From Acetobacteraceae bacterium (GTDB lineage: Bacteria; Pseudomonadota; Alphaproteobacteria; Acetobacterales; Acetobacteraceae), in contig DNXO01000144.1 of NCBI GenBank assembly GCA_003506895.1, positions 17,147 through 81,146 on the forward strand: DNA of 64,000 nucleotides, given 5' to 3'. The notes beneath the pieces were generated by a model. The model was not told where the DNA came from. It saw only the letters and a program-made list of their open reading frames with translations, and ran no database searches. Every line of letters starts with the position of its first letter. Position 1 is the stretch's first letter. Of this stretch, positions 52,241 to 62,000 are shown piece after piece. Made by a program: the position numbers and the translations under genes.

Positions 52241-54169
52241 ATGTTTATTCGCGATATGACGTTGCCAGGGGAGGCCGCCGTGCTTGATGCCGTACAAATG
52301 CCGGGACGCTATCAGGTCCGGGTGGACCGGAGCCGGGACTCCCTGCTGACGGATTTCGGGCGGGCCACGCTGACCGATCGATACCTGATGCCGGGCGAGG
52401 ATTTCCAGGACCTGTTCGCCCGTGTCGCCTCGCAATACGGCGACAATCAGGCACATGCGCAGCGGCTGTACGATTATATGAGCAAGCTGTGGTTCATGCC
52501 CTCGACGCCAATTCTGTCGAATGGCGGCACCAATCGCGGTCTGCCGATCTCCTGCTTCCTGAATGAAGCGAACGACAGCCTGGAAGGCATTTTGGGCCTG
52601 TGGAATGAGAATGTGTGGCTCGCCTCGAAGGGCGGCGGCATCGGGTCCTACTGGGGCAACCTGCGCTCGATTGGTGAGAAGGTCGGCGCGGTCGGCAAGA
52701 CATCCGGCGTGATCCCGTTCATCCGGGTGATGGATTCGCTGACGCTGGCGATCTCCCAGGGGTCGCTGCGGCGCGGGTCGGCGGCGGTGTATCTGCCGGT
52801 CTGGCATCCCGAGATCGAGGAATTCATCGAAATCCGCCGCCCCACCGGCGGCGATCCGAATCGTAAAGCGCTGAACCTGCACCACGGCATCCAGATTCCC
52901 GACGATTTCATGCGGGCGGTGGAAACCGACAGCCAGTGGGCGCTGCGTTCGCCGAAGGACCATTCCGTCGTGCGGTCGATCTCAGCGCGCGCGCTGTGGG
53001 TGCGGATTCTGACGGCCCGGATCGAAACCGGCGAGCCGTATCTGGTGTTCTCCGATCATGTGAATAATGCGCGTCCCGAGCATCACAAGCTGGCGGGGCT
53101 GGAGGTCAAGACCTCCAACCTGTGCAGCGAGATCACCCTGCCGACCGGCGAGGATCACCTGGGCAACGAGCGTACCGCCGTGTGCTGCCTGTGCAGTCTG
53201 AACCTGGAGAACTGGGCGGAGTGGGAAGAGCACCCGACGTTCATCGAGGACGTGATGCGCTTCCTGGACAACGTGCTGCAGGACTTCATCGATCGCGCGC
53301 CTCCGGGCATGGAAAAAGCCAAGTACGCGGCGATGCGGGAACGCTCCGTCGGGCTGGGCGTGATGGGGTTCCATTCGTTTCTTCAGGCGCTGAACGTGCC
53401 GTGGGAGAGCGTGGTCGCGAAGGTCTGGAACAAGAAGATCTTCAAGCATATCCGCAAGCAGGCGGATGCGGCCTCCATCGTGCTGGCCGATGAGCGTGGG
53501 GCTTGCCCGGACGCGGCGGAATACGGCGTGAACGAGCGATTCTCCCACAAGCTGTCGATCGCGCCGACCGCGTCTATTTCGATCATCGCGGGGAATTCCT
53601 CGCCGGGGATCGAGCCGATCGCGGCGAACGTGTTCCTGCAGAAGACGCTGTCGGGCAGTTTCTCGGTCCGCAACCGGCATCTGCAGAAGCTGCTGGCGGA
53701 GAAGGGTTACGATACGGATGAGGTCTGGTCGTCGATCACGACGACCAAGGGGTCCGTGCAGCATCTGGACTTCCTGAACGAGCAGGAGAAGGCGGTTTAC
53801 AAGACGGCGTTCGAGCTGGATCAGCGCTGGATCGTGGAGCATGCGGCCGACCGCGCGCCGTTCATCTGCCAGAGCCAGTCGGTGAACGTGTTCCTGCCGG
53901 CGAATGTGCATAAGCGGGATCTGCACCAGATCCACTTCATGGCCTGGAAGAAGGGCGTCAAGTCGCTGTACTACTGCCGCAGCCTGTCTATCGCTCGGGC
54001 GGATACCGTGAGTGATCGTGGCGTGGCGCCGGCGGCGTTTACCGGGATGATGCTGGGTTCCACGCTGCCGGCGAATGACGAGCAGGGGAAGCTGCCGCTG
54101 GTGGCTATGGCGGGTGGTGGTTCGTCGGGGAATGCGACGGATTATGAGGAATGTTTGGCCTGTCAGTGA
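52241..54169 (+). CDS. nrdA: Class I ribonucleotide reductase large (alpha) subunit
   Basis: 642-residue NrdA making deoxyribonucleotides. It lacks the N-terminal ATP-cone, so it should not be allosterically shut off by dATP in the usual way. Catalytic residues: Cys105 (PISCFLN), Asn293-Cys295-Glu297 (NLCSE), the paired tyrosines near LYYCRSLS and a C-terminal redox pair in ECLACQ. No nrdB is adjacent. The start ATG has GAGG four bases upstream; a second ATG at 52256 is possible. Its 3' end overlaps the convergent HEPN pseudogene by seven bases. Confidence 0.95.
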   Translation: MFIRDMTLPGEAAVLDAVQMPGRYQVRVDRSRDSLLTDFGRATLTDRYLMPGEDFQDLFARVASQYGDNQAHAQRLYDYMSKLWFMPSTPILSNGGTNRGLPISCFLNEANDSLEGILGLWNENVWLASKGGGIGSYWGNLRSIGEKVGAVGKTSGVIPFIRVMDSLTLAISQGSLRRGSAAVYLPVWHPEIEEFIEIRRPTGGDPNRKALNLHHGIQIPDDFMRAVETDSQWALRSPKDHSVVRSISARALWVRILTARIETGEPYLVFSDHVNNARPEHHKLAGLEVKTSNLCSEITLPTGEDHLGNERTAVCCLCSLNLENWAEWEEHPTFIEDVMRFLDNVLQDFIDRAPPGMEKAKYAAMRERSVGLGVMGFHSFLQALNVPWESVVAKVWNKKIFKHIRKQADAASIVLADERGACPDAAEYGVNERFSHKLSIAPTASISIIAGNSSPGIEPIAANVFLQKTLSGSFSVRNRHLQKLLAEKGYDTDEVWSSITTTKGSVQHLDFLNEQEKAVYKTAFELDQRWIVEHAADRAPFICQSQSVNVFLPANVHKRDLHQIHFMAWKKGVKSLYYCRSLSIARADTVSDRGVAPAAFTGMMLGSTLPANDEQGKLPLVAMAGGGSSGNATDYEECLACQ

Positions 54170-54564
54170 AGACCGAGCGCGTCCGCCAATAGGCCTTCGA
54201 TGCAGTCAATGAAGGTCGCCGCGGCTTCGATAGCCGCGAGCGCCTGTTCCGGCGGCACAACGGCTTCGGGCCCAAGTTCGTAGTCACAAATGGCTTTCAG
54301 GTCATAAGCGCGCGGCAGAAACCGTCGAAGCTCTGGGTCGATAGCTGGTTCGGCAAGTGCCAACCGGGCAAATTCGGTATGAACGCCCTTGTGAGCCTTC
54401 GCGACTTTCCCGGTCCGCTCGAAGATAAGCGCTTCTGCCGCGTGATAACCGGCCAATTACGCCGGGCGACCGGCGTCCTCGGTTAGGTCGATGGTCATCA
54501 TCCGTTGCGCATGCTCAAGCGTCAGGCGAGCCTTTGCGAGAAACCGCTCGCTCTCCGGGGTCAC
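54163..54564 (-). pseudogene. HEPN-domain toxin gene broken by an in-frame stop
   Basis: The frame from GTG 54564 reads as a full HEPN-domain protein (about 133 codons) but has an in-frame TAA at 54459-54457, where the family has a Tyr codon: ...EDAGRPA-stop-LAGYHAAEALIFERTG. Restoring the Tyr gives the usual pattern AxYLAGYHAA. The downstream piece continues to AICDYELGPEAVVPP and FIDCIEGLLADALG. The start overlaps the stop of the MNT gene by four bases, the standard MNT-HEPN toxin-antitoxin order. A reinitiation product from TTG 54456 would lack the N-terminal helix. Confidence 0.85.
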
Positions 54565-54884
54565 AGGTCCCGGCCCTCGCGCCGGATTTCATGCATCAGG
54601 GGCGTGCGGTCTCGATAGGCCCCAGCCCGATACGGCATGGCATGGATGAAGGCGCCCTGGTCATACAGGATGTCGGTCACAACGGGCACCAGCCTATCCA
54701 TCTCGGACCAGCGATCATGAAAGTCGTTCAGGAAGATCGCGACGTCATAATCAGATTCGGCATGGGCATCACCGCGTGCCCGGGAACCAAATAATACGAC
54801 GCGCTCGATCTGCCCGCCGTAGATCTCATCAAGAGAACGACGGAAGCGAGACAGGACGGGATCGATCACGGTACCTTCAGACAT
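54561..54884 (-). CDS. MNT-family nucleotidyltransferase (antitoxin of a HEPN-MNT pair)
   Basis: 107-residue minimal nucleotidyltransferase. The active-site motif is intact as GSRARGDAHAESDYD (GS-x10-DxD) preceded by VVLFG. In HEPN/MNT toxin-antitoxin modules this enzyme adenylylates or binds the HEPN toxin. Here the HEPN partner directly downstream carries a nonsense codon, so this antitoxin may have no target. ATG 54884 is chosen; the long extension to 55166 is the Fic remnant read in another frame. Confidence 0.9.
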   Translation of the reverse strand: MSEGTVIDPVLSRFRRSLDEIYGGQIERVVLFGSRARGDAHAESDYDVAIFLNDFHDRWSEMDRLVPVVTDILYDQGAFIHAMPYRAGAYRDRTPLMHEIRREGRDL

Positions 54885-54950
54885 TTCACAGCACTGTAGC
54901 CGATTAAAGGCTGGGACAGTAGCCCCGATGCGGGACGCTCGTCGCGAGGG

Positions 54951-55360
54951 ATCGCGCATGCCTCCGTTCGCCCTCCCGCACGAGCGCGCCCTTGGCGACC
55001 ATGTCCGCCAAATCGCGGGTTGCCGTCGCCGCGGAGGCGCCCTGATTGCAGCATGGTTCCCCGCGCTCAATCCGCCTTCAAACCCCGCCGGCCCCTGCCA
55101 CGCGTTCAACCGCCCGTTCAGACGGTCCAGCAGACGCGTCCTCTCGATCAGGAACCCGACCAGCACAATCTAGGGTCGGGCGACCGATAGCCTGGGCGGG
55201 CACCTTCTTGGCGATCGCCCGAGCGATTCGACCGTTGCCATCCCCGAACGGGTGGATGCAGGCGAAATTGAAATGCGCGATGGCCGTGAACTGACCGGCG
55301 CCGAGCAGGAATTGCGCCTCGGCTTTCGTCGGGCGGTCGCGGTGCCAGCAAAAATCCGGC
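54951..55360 (-). pseudogene. Degraded Fic-family gene, several frameshifts
   Basis: Three frames on the minus strand together spell a Fic protein. First, at ~55295-55180, HFNFACIHPFGDGNGRIARA includes the Fic core HPFxDGNGR. Then, at ~55160-55046, VGFLIERTRLLDRLNGR and FEGGLSAGN match the region before the C-terminal winged helix. Finally, at ~55045-54951, GASAATATRDLADMVAKGAL and VREGERRHAR match the winged helix. Frame changes and missing blocks between them show decay. The N-terminus is absent. It lies upstream of the MNT gene. Confidence 0.8.
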
Positions 55361-55387
55361 GGGAAGCCGCGACGACAACTGGTATCA

Positions 55388-56203
55388 TTACTTGACCAGC
55401 GCATCCAGGATAAGCTGGCCGAACATCGTCATCTCAGGGCTCGTCTCGGCGTAACGATCGATGGTCGCCAATATGCGCCGTGTGGTGTCCGCGTCGGGCG
55501 CCGCGCCTGCCGGCACCCCGGACAACCGCGCCACGATATCCGGCGCCGCGTCGCGCGCGGCCGTTCGGAACGCATCTCGGGCAGACGCGGTTTCCGGGGC
55601 GGAAAATCGAGGGCCCAGCTCATCCGCCAGCCAGGCCAGCGCACCCGGCCAATGGGCGATCTGCCGATACAGGGCAGGAACGAACGGCGTACCGTCCACC
55701 TCCGTCGCGAACCGCATCAGCACGGCCCGCCGAGCGTCCGGAAGCTCAGCGAGATTCACGTTCCCCGGCATCGGCGGCAACATCGGGCGCGGCGTCCACA
55801 CCTCGGTAAACCCCGTCCCGGCCGGCCGAACACCGGTGAGCAGTTGGGCGAGGCAGGCCCCGGTGACGATGTTGACCGGCGCAACCCGCACAAAGTTGGC
55901 CGCGATATTCCGGACCGCCGCCAACCCCGCGGCATCCAGCCCCAGCGCCGCCGCGGAAACAGCCCGTGGCGGCGTCAAGCGAACCGACCGGGCAAGGCGC
56001 CACCCCGTCTCTGGAATCACGCCCGACACCATCGCGGGGCGCAGCGCATCCCACGCCCATTCCAGCACACCGGGCAGCGTCGCGAGATAACGCTGCAACG
56101 ACGACACATACGGCACGCCGGAGAAACGACGGATCTCGTCGTAGATGTCCGCGATCCGCCCGGTGGCGGCATCTTCGGACAGTTCAGCCAGCATGGTTTG
56201 CAT
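55388..56203 (-). CDS. DehI-family (haloacid dehalogenase group I-like) protein
   Basis: 271-residue all-helical protein made of two related halves. DEIRRFSGVPYVSSLQRYLA with TLPGVLEWAWDAL, and later FVPALYRQIAHWPGALAWLA, match the DehI family pattern. Compared from memory with the P. putida PP3 enzyme, the positions of catalytic Asp189 and Asn114 are not conserved here, so dehalogenase activity is doubtful. ATG 56203 is chosen over 56257. It is 69 bases downstream of an ABC permease and likely in the same operon. Confidence 0.75.
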   Translation of the reverse strand: MQTMLAELSEDAATGRIADIYDEIRRFSGVPYVSSLQRYLATLPGVLEWAWDALRPAMVSGVIPETGWRLARSVRLTPPRAVSAAALGLDAAGLAAVRNIAANFVRVAPVNIVTGACLAQLLTGVRPAGTGFTEVWTPRPMLPPMPGNVNLAELPDARRAVLMRFATEVDGTPFVPALYRQIAHWPGALAWLADELGPRFSAPETASARDAFRTAARDAAPDIVARLSGVPAGAAPDADTTRRILATIDRYAETSPEMTMFGQLILDALVK

Positions 56204-56272
56204 CGTTCCTCCCCCGGATCGTGCCCGGAGTATGCGCCGGAATGCTAAACCAGACAAAGGCCGTGGGCGGCT

Positions 56273-57058
56273 TTACCGCCAGCGTAGAAACACCCGCTCC
56301 AGGCGGCCGATTACCCACGAAACGACCAGCCCCAGCACCGAAAGCACCACGATCCCGGCAAGCAGATTATCCGTATCGTAAAGGTTGCCCGCCGACAGCA
56401 CGAACGCCCCGATTCCCTTCTCCGCCCCGATCATCTCGGCGGCGACCAGCAGCACGATGGCGATGGAACTGGTCACGCGGAACCCGCTGAGGATCGCCGG
56501 CATCGCCGCCGGCAGCACGATCTTGCGGATGATCGCCGTCGGCGAAAGGCCGAAGCTCTGCCCCATGCGGATCAGGCCGCGCGGCACGTTGTCCACCCCG
56601 CCGGCGGTGGCGATCACTGTCGGGAAGAACACGCCGAACGCCAGGGTCGCCAGCTTGGAGCCCTCGCCGATTCCGAACCAGATGATGAACAACGGCACCA
56701 GCGCGATCTTGGGGATCGGGAACAGCGCCGACACGATCGCCATCCCCGGTGAGCGCAGCGCCGACCACAGCCCCACCGCCAGCCCCATGCCGATCCCGAA
56801 CGCGGTGCCGATGATCCATCCCACCGCCAGCCGCATCAGCGACACCGACAGGTTCGTCCACAGCTCCCCGCTGACAGTCAGCGCGCACAGTGCCCGTGCG
56901 ATCGAGGCAGGCGCCGGCAGGAACATCGTTGGGATCAGCCCGGCCGAGGCGCCCGCCTGCCACAGCAGCACGATCCCGACCAGCGTCGCGACCGCCGCCC
57001 AGGCCCGGTCACGGGGCGCGAACCCGCCGCCTCGGAATGGAACCGGGCCGTCACGCAT
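56273..57058 (-). CDS. ABC transporter permease, NitT/TauT/SsuC type
   Basis: 261-residue permease with about six helices. The EAA-type loop reads GVDNVPRGLIRMGQSFG, followed by ILSGFRVTSSIAIVLLVAAE, typical of nitrate/taurine/sulfonate/pyrimidine-precursor uptake systems. Starts with ATG 57058, overlapping the ATPase stop by eight bases. Same operon as the binding protein and ATPase. Substrate cannot be read from sequence. Confidence 0.92.
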   Translation of the reverse strand: MRDGPVPFRGGGFAPRDRAWAAVATLVGIVLLWQAGASAGLIPTMFLPAPASIARALCALTVSGELWTNLSVSLMRLAVGWIIGTAFGIGMGLAVGLWSALRSPGMAIVSALFPIPKIALVPLFIIWFGIGEGSKLATLAFGVFFPTVIATAGGVDNVPRGLIRMGQSFGLSPTAIIRKIVLPAAMPAILSGFRVTSSIAIVLLVAAEMIGAEKGIGAFVLSAGNLYDTDNLLAGIVVLSVLGLVVSWVIGRLERVFLRWR

Positions 57059-57839
57059 CGACGGTCTCCCGCTCCGCCTCGGCAGCGTCGTCGCGGATCA
57101 TCCGCCACAGGCGCTGTTCCAGGGCGATCAGGTCCGGATCGGCGAGGTCACGGCCGGCCAACGGGCGATCCACCCGCAGGATGTCGCGTATCTGTCCCGG
57201 CCGGCGCGACAGGACGACGATCTGGTGCCCCAGGCGCACGGCCTCGGCCAAGTTGTGCGTGACGTAGATCGTGGTGGTTCCGGCGGCGGCGATCAGCGAC
57301 GAGAACTCATCCAGCAGCAGGTCGCGGGTTTGCGCATCCAGGGCCGAAAGCGGCTCATCCAGCAGCAGGCATGCCGGCCGCACCGCCAGCGCCCTGGCGA
57401 TACCGACGCGCTGTTTCATGCCGCCGGATAGCTGCCTCGGCCAAGCATTCGAGAATTCGGTCAGACCGGTCAGGGCCAGCACCTCGGCGACGCGGGTGGC
57501 ACACGCCGCGCTGGGCAGCCTGCCCTCCAGCACAAGCGCCACGTTGCCGGCGACGGTCCGCCAGGGCAGCAGGGAGAAGTCCTGGAACACGTAGGTCAGC
57601 GCGTTCAGGCAGTCGGGCGGCGTGTCGCCGGCGCAGGTGACCTTACCCTCGGTCGGCGCCAGCATCCCGCCCATGATCCCCAGCAGCGTCGATTTCCCGC
57701 AGCCCGAGGGGCCGACCAGCACCATGACCTCGCCCGGTTCGGCGGTCAGCGAGATGTCCCGCAACGCCTGCATCCCGGCGTAGCGGTGGCTGACGTTGGT
57801 AACCGTCAGGCGCAGGCCGCTGGTCTTACCCGGCGTCAT
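57051..57839 (-). CDS. ABC transporter ATP-binding protein, NitT/TauT/SsuB type
   Basis: 262-residue ATPase. Walker A VGPSGCGKSTLLG (~residues 40-52), signature LSGGMKQRVGIARAL, Walker B LLLDEPLSALDAQTRD and switch His in YVTHNLAEAVRLG. The pattern fits SsuB/TauB importer ATPases. Start overlaps the binding-protein stop by four bases and its own stop overlaps the permease start by eight. Confidence 0.94.
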   Translation of the reverse strand: MTPGKTSGLRLTVTNVSHRYAGMQALRDISLTAEPGEVMVLVGPSGCGKSTLLGIMGGMLAPTEGKVTCAGDTPPDCLNALTYVFQDFSLLPWRTVAGNVALVLEGRLPSAACATRVAEVLALTGLTEFSNAWPRQLSGGMKQRVGIARALAVRPACLLLDEPLSALDAQTRDLLLDEFSSLIAAAGTTTIYVTHNLAEAVRLGHQIVVLSRRPGQIRDILRVDRPLAGRDLADPDLIALEQRLWRMIRDDAAEAERETVDA

Positions 57840-58846
57840 CGGGTGGGCAGAAACCGGGTATCGAGCATCGAGGCCGGGTCAGTATCGCCCTTCACCAACC
57901 CTTGCTGCCTGAACCAGCGGACCTGGTCCAGCACGTCGTTCACATCGAGTGCGCCGCCCGCGTCGTAGTAACCGACACCGTCCAGGATCTTGCGCCTGGC
58001 ATCCGGATCGCCGGTGAAGACGTATTTCGTCAACAGGGGGATCACAGCATCCGTTTTGGCATCCACGATCGGATGACCGGCGGCATCCAGACGCAGGAAT
58101 GCCTCCCGATAGTCCGCCACGCCGCGCTGATACGCGGCGGCGAAGTGCTTCAGCACGTCGGGTTTCCCCGCGATCATCGCCGGGGTCGTGAACACGGCGG
58201 TGAGCTGATAGGGCACGACATCGCCGGCCCAGGCGATGATGTGCGCCTGCTTCGCCTCCACCAGCGGTCTGGCCATGGAGGCGACCGCGATGGTGGCGTC
58301 CACCTGGTTTGTCGCCACCGCGGCGACCATGTTGGAAATCTGCTGCACCGGCCGCAGCGTCACGGACTTCATGTCGAACCCCCGCGCCTCAGCGATCCGC
58401 CCGACCATGTAGTGAAACGAGGAGCCATACTGGGTGATGGCGAAACTATGCCCCGCCAGCTTGTCCAGACTGGTCAGCCCGCCGTCGAACGCCTTGTTGG
58501 AGACCAGGATAGCGGCGCCCTCGTAGCCTTTTTCCTCATGCAGGCCACCGCCGATAACCTTCAGCGTGCCCTTCTCCGCCAGATTGAAGAAGCCGCCGGT
58601 CAGCGCGGTCACACCGACATCGGTGTCGCCCGACACAGCAGCGGCGGCGATCGGCTGGGCGGCCTCGAAGAACCGGAATGTCACGTCCAGGCCCTCGTCA
58701 CGAAAATATCCCCGCTCCTGGGCGATGTAGAACGGGGCGGGGGACAGCGTGTGAAGCAGCCCCAGCCGGAGCGGTTCGGCAGCCCGCGCGGCGGACGCCC
58801 AAAGCAGCCCGGCCAGCACAAGATTTCCCAGGATTTTTCGCAACAT
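57836..58846 (-). CDS. ABC transporter substrate-binding protein, NMT1/THI5-like
   Basis: 336-residue periplasmic protein with a signal peptide (ILGNLVLAGLLWASAARAAE) and the NMT1/SsuA fold: LRLGLLHTLSPAPFYIAQER, GYFRDEGLDVTFRFFEAA. It is the first gene of a four-gene operon (binding protein, ATPase, permease, DehI-like). Relatives bind nitrate, sulfonates, thiamine precursors or organic acids. The linked DehI-like gene hints at a carboxylic acid, but this is only inference. Confidence 0.9.
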   Translation of the reverse strand: MLRKILGNLVLAGLLWASAARAAEPLRLGLLHTLSPAPFYIAQERGYFRDEGLDVTFRFFEAAQPIAAAAVSGDTDVGVTALTGGFFNLAEKGTLKVIGGGLHEEKGYEGAAILVSNKAFDGGLTSLDKLAGHSFAITQYGSSFHYMVGRIAEARGFDMKSVTLRPVQQISNMVAAVATNQVDATIAVASMARPLVEAKQAHIIAWAGDVVPYQLTAVFTTPAMIAGKPDVLKHFAAAYQRGVADYREAFLRLDAAGHPIVDAKTDAVIPLLTKYVFTGDPDARRKILDGVGYYDAGGALDVNDVLDQVRWFRQQGLVKGDTDPASMLDTRFLPTR

Positions 58847-59075
58847 GGTTCATGACCTGTCACACGGCCAGGGTCGGTACGCAAGCCGTTCGTTGCAGGT
58901 CCCGGCGCCGGTCCTGGTCGCGCAAACCGAGAGTCCATGGGCATCGCATCACGATGATGTGAACACTCATCAATTGGGGAGGCTGGCACGACATGGCAAA
59001 TGGAATGGCGGCCAGAAGCAGGAACTGTCTTTTGCGGACCTTCATGATCGATACTTCGCCACCGAAACCCAAAAA

Positions 59076-62000
59076 ATGACTGATCCGGCTTCAATCGATT
59101 CGCAAGCCATTGATCCGTCAGCCTGTCCGCTTCGAAAACGGCGCTTTTCGCCGTCGCTTCGATGGTGCCTGTCGATTCTGACGATTGTCACGGTCCTGCC
59201 CCTGGTCGGCCTGTTCGGCCTAAGGGGCTACCAGGACTACCGCGCCAGCAGAACCGCGGCCCTGCAGCGAACGCTGGAAGTCGCTCGGGGCATGAGACAG
59301 ACCGTCGAGGCACAACTCTACGCCTACATCGAGGGCGTTCAGGTCCTGGCCGATACCAGCACACTCGCCAGCGGCGACCTGGAGGGTTTCGCGCGGCGGG
59401 CGGAGGCGTTTGCCAGCCGCCATCCAGGCACCCTGCTGGGGCTGATCGAGCCAACCGGCCTCATCATCCGGGTGTTCGAAGCCGGGCAGCCCCCGTACCG
59501 TCCGCAAGGCCTCCATACAGCCAACAACGGCGTCGCCCGCGCCGCCGAAACCCACCGTCCGGCGGTGTCCGACTTTTTCGTGGGCGCATATCAGCATCGC
59601 CCGTCGTTCAGCATCAATGTGCCTGTGGAACGGGATGGCCAGGTCATCTACGTCCTGTCCTACAACCCCACCTCCCGCGCGATGCAGGCCCTGATCGCCA
59701 ACCAGCATCTGCCCCCGGACTGGGTCGTCTCGATTTTCGATAGTGCCGACGTGACTGTCGCGCGCGTGCCGAACCAGGACAAATTTGTCGGCCACCACGC
59801 GGCCAATTTGCTCACCGCCCGGATGGAGTCCGGCACGGAGGGCATTTTCCCGAATACCACGCTGGAGGGAACCCAGGTTCAAAGCGCGTTCAGCCATTCC
59901 GATACTTTCGGCTGGTCGGTGGCGATCGCGGTGCCGGACGCCGAACTGCTCGCGCCCTTGTGGAAGTCGCTTCTGCAGACCGCTGGCCTCACCGTGATTG
60001 GGTTGCTGCTCAGCGGCGGGGCCGCCTATGTGCTCGCTGGCCGTGTGCTCGGGCCGGTGCAAATCCTGGTTCGCTGGGCTGCCACGCAGAACCCGCCCGC
60101 ACTGCCAGCCACTCTGGGCTTACGGGAGGCCGACGATCTTGCCCAAGCCCTGCAAACCGCGGCCCAGGAGCGGCAGGCCGCCACGGATGAGTTGCGCACC
60201 CTGTTCGACATCAGTCCCGTGGGAATCGTGCGGACCGACCCATCTGGCCGCATCCTGGACGCGAACGATGCGTTCCTCCGGATTGTAGGCATATCAAGAA
60301 ACGAGATTCCCGCGGACGGCTTGCGTTGGGCGAGCCTGACGCCGCCGGAATGGTCGTCAAAACGTAAGGCGGCCAACGCGGAACTCCGGGAGCGAGGCTA
60401 TTGCGACGCCTACGAAAAGGAACTGCTGCGGCCAGACGGCACGCGCGTGCCGGTATTGATCGCGAACGCACTGCTGGATGGCCAAAAAGGGCACACCGCC
60501 GGGTTCGCGGTGGATCTCAGCCGAGCAAAGCAGGCTGAAGCCGCGCTGTTGGCGAGCGAGTCCCGGGCGCGCGAGCAACTGGCCGAGTTGGGGTTCATCT
60601 ACGACACCACGCCGGTTGGGTTATGCGTCCTGGACCAGGACCTGCGGTTTCTGCGCATCAACGGGCGTCTGGCCGAGTTCAACGGCCGGCCCGCCGCCGA
60701 ACATCTCGGCCGCACCCTTCGGGAGATTGTGCCGGACCTCGCCGATCAGGCGGAGACTCTGGCGCGCCGCATCTTCGAGACCGGCGAGCCCGCGTTGAAC
60801 CTGGAGCTCACTGGCGAGACACCTGCCCAGCCGGGCGTGATTCGGACCTGGATCGCACATTGGCTGCCGTACCGCGACGCCGAAGGGCAGGTCGGCCGGA
60901 TCAACGTCGTGGCCGAGGAGATAACCGAGCGTAAGCGTATCGAGACATCATTGGTGGAGAGCGAGGCGCGCTTGCGGCTGAGCCAGGAAGCCGCCGGCCT
61001 TGGTGCATGGGACTGGAACCCCGTGACCGGCGCATTGCACTGGACGCCGCAGCAATACCGGTTGCTTGGGCTTGATCCGGCTACCGTCGGCCCTCCTAGC
61101 TTCGAAATGTGGCTGAGCGTGGTTCACCCGGAAGACCGGTCCGCGATTGAAGCCGTGGGTGAGGCCGCACGTACCGGCAACGCACCGTTCAGGGCCGAAT
61201 TCCGAATTATCCCGCCGGGTGGCACCGCCGAGCGGTGGATTCACGCGATGGGCGAAACCATCAAGGATTCGGCCGGTCGTCCAGTTCGGATTCTGGGTGT
61301 CAACATGGACATCACCGAACGCCGCCGGGCCGAAGACGGCCTTCGGCATCTGGCGGAAACCCTGGAAGAACGGGTGCGCCAGGAAATGGCGGCGCGCGAG
61401 CATACGCAGATGCAACTGGTGCAGGCGCAGCGGATGGAGGCCTTGGGGAAACTGGCGGGCGGCATCGCCCATGACTTCAATAACGTGCTGCAGGCCGTGT
61501 CGGGCGGATTGGAGTTCATTCAGCGACGCGCCGACAATGCGTCAACCGTGGAACGCTTTGCCAGGCTGTGCTCCGACGCGGTCAAGCGCGGGTCGGCGAT
61601 TACCAACCGCCTGCTGACCTTCGCGCGGTCCGGCACGTTGCAGGCACAGCCGATTGCACCGCGTCCTCTACTGGATGGCCTGAAGGAGATGCTGGCTCCG
61701 TTGTTGGGCGCGGGCATTACGGTGGAGGTTGAGGCGGATCCAGGCTTGCCGCTGCTGCTGGCGGATCGGGACCAGTTGGAAACGGCGTTGGTGAACCTAT
61801 CCTTGAATGCGCGTGACGCGATGCCGGAGGGGGGAACGCTGCGGTTGGCGGCCAGCGTCCATGCCGCGACGGGCGCATTGCCAGACAATGTCCAAATCCG
61901 GCTGGACGTCTCCGACACCGGGGTCGGTATGGACGCCGCGACGTTGGCCCGAGCCAGCGAACCGTTTTACACCACCAAGCCAATTGGCAAGGGCACTGGC

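Noticed and set aside
54163..54456. Intact short HEPN protein starting at TTG 54456
   Set aside because: The true N-terminal helix is encoded upstream in the same frame beyond an in-frame TAA, so this is better read as a broken gene.
58845..59075. In-frame N-terminal extension of the histidine kinase
   Set aside because: The added 77 residues are polar, contain no helix and overlap the divergent promoter region; ATG 59076 precedes the first membrane helix.
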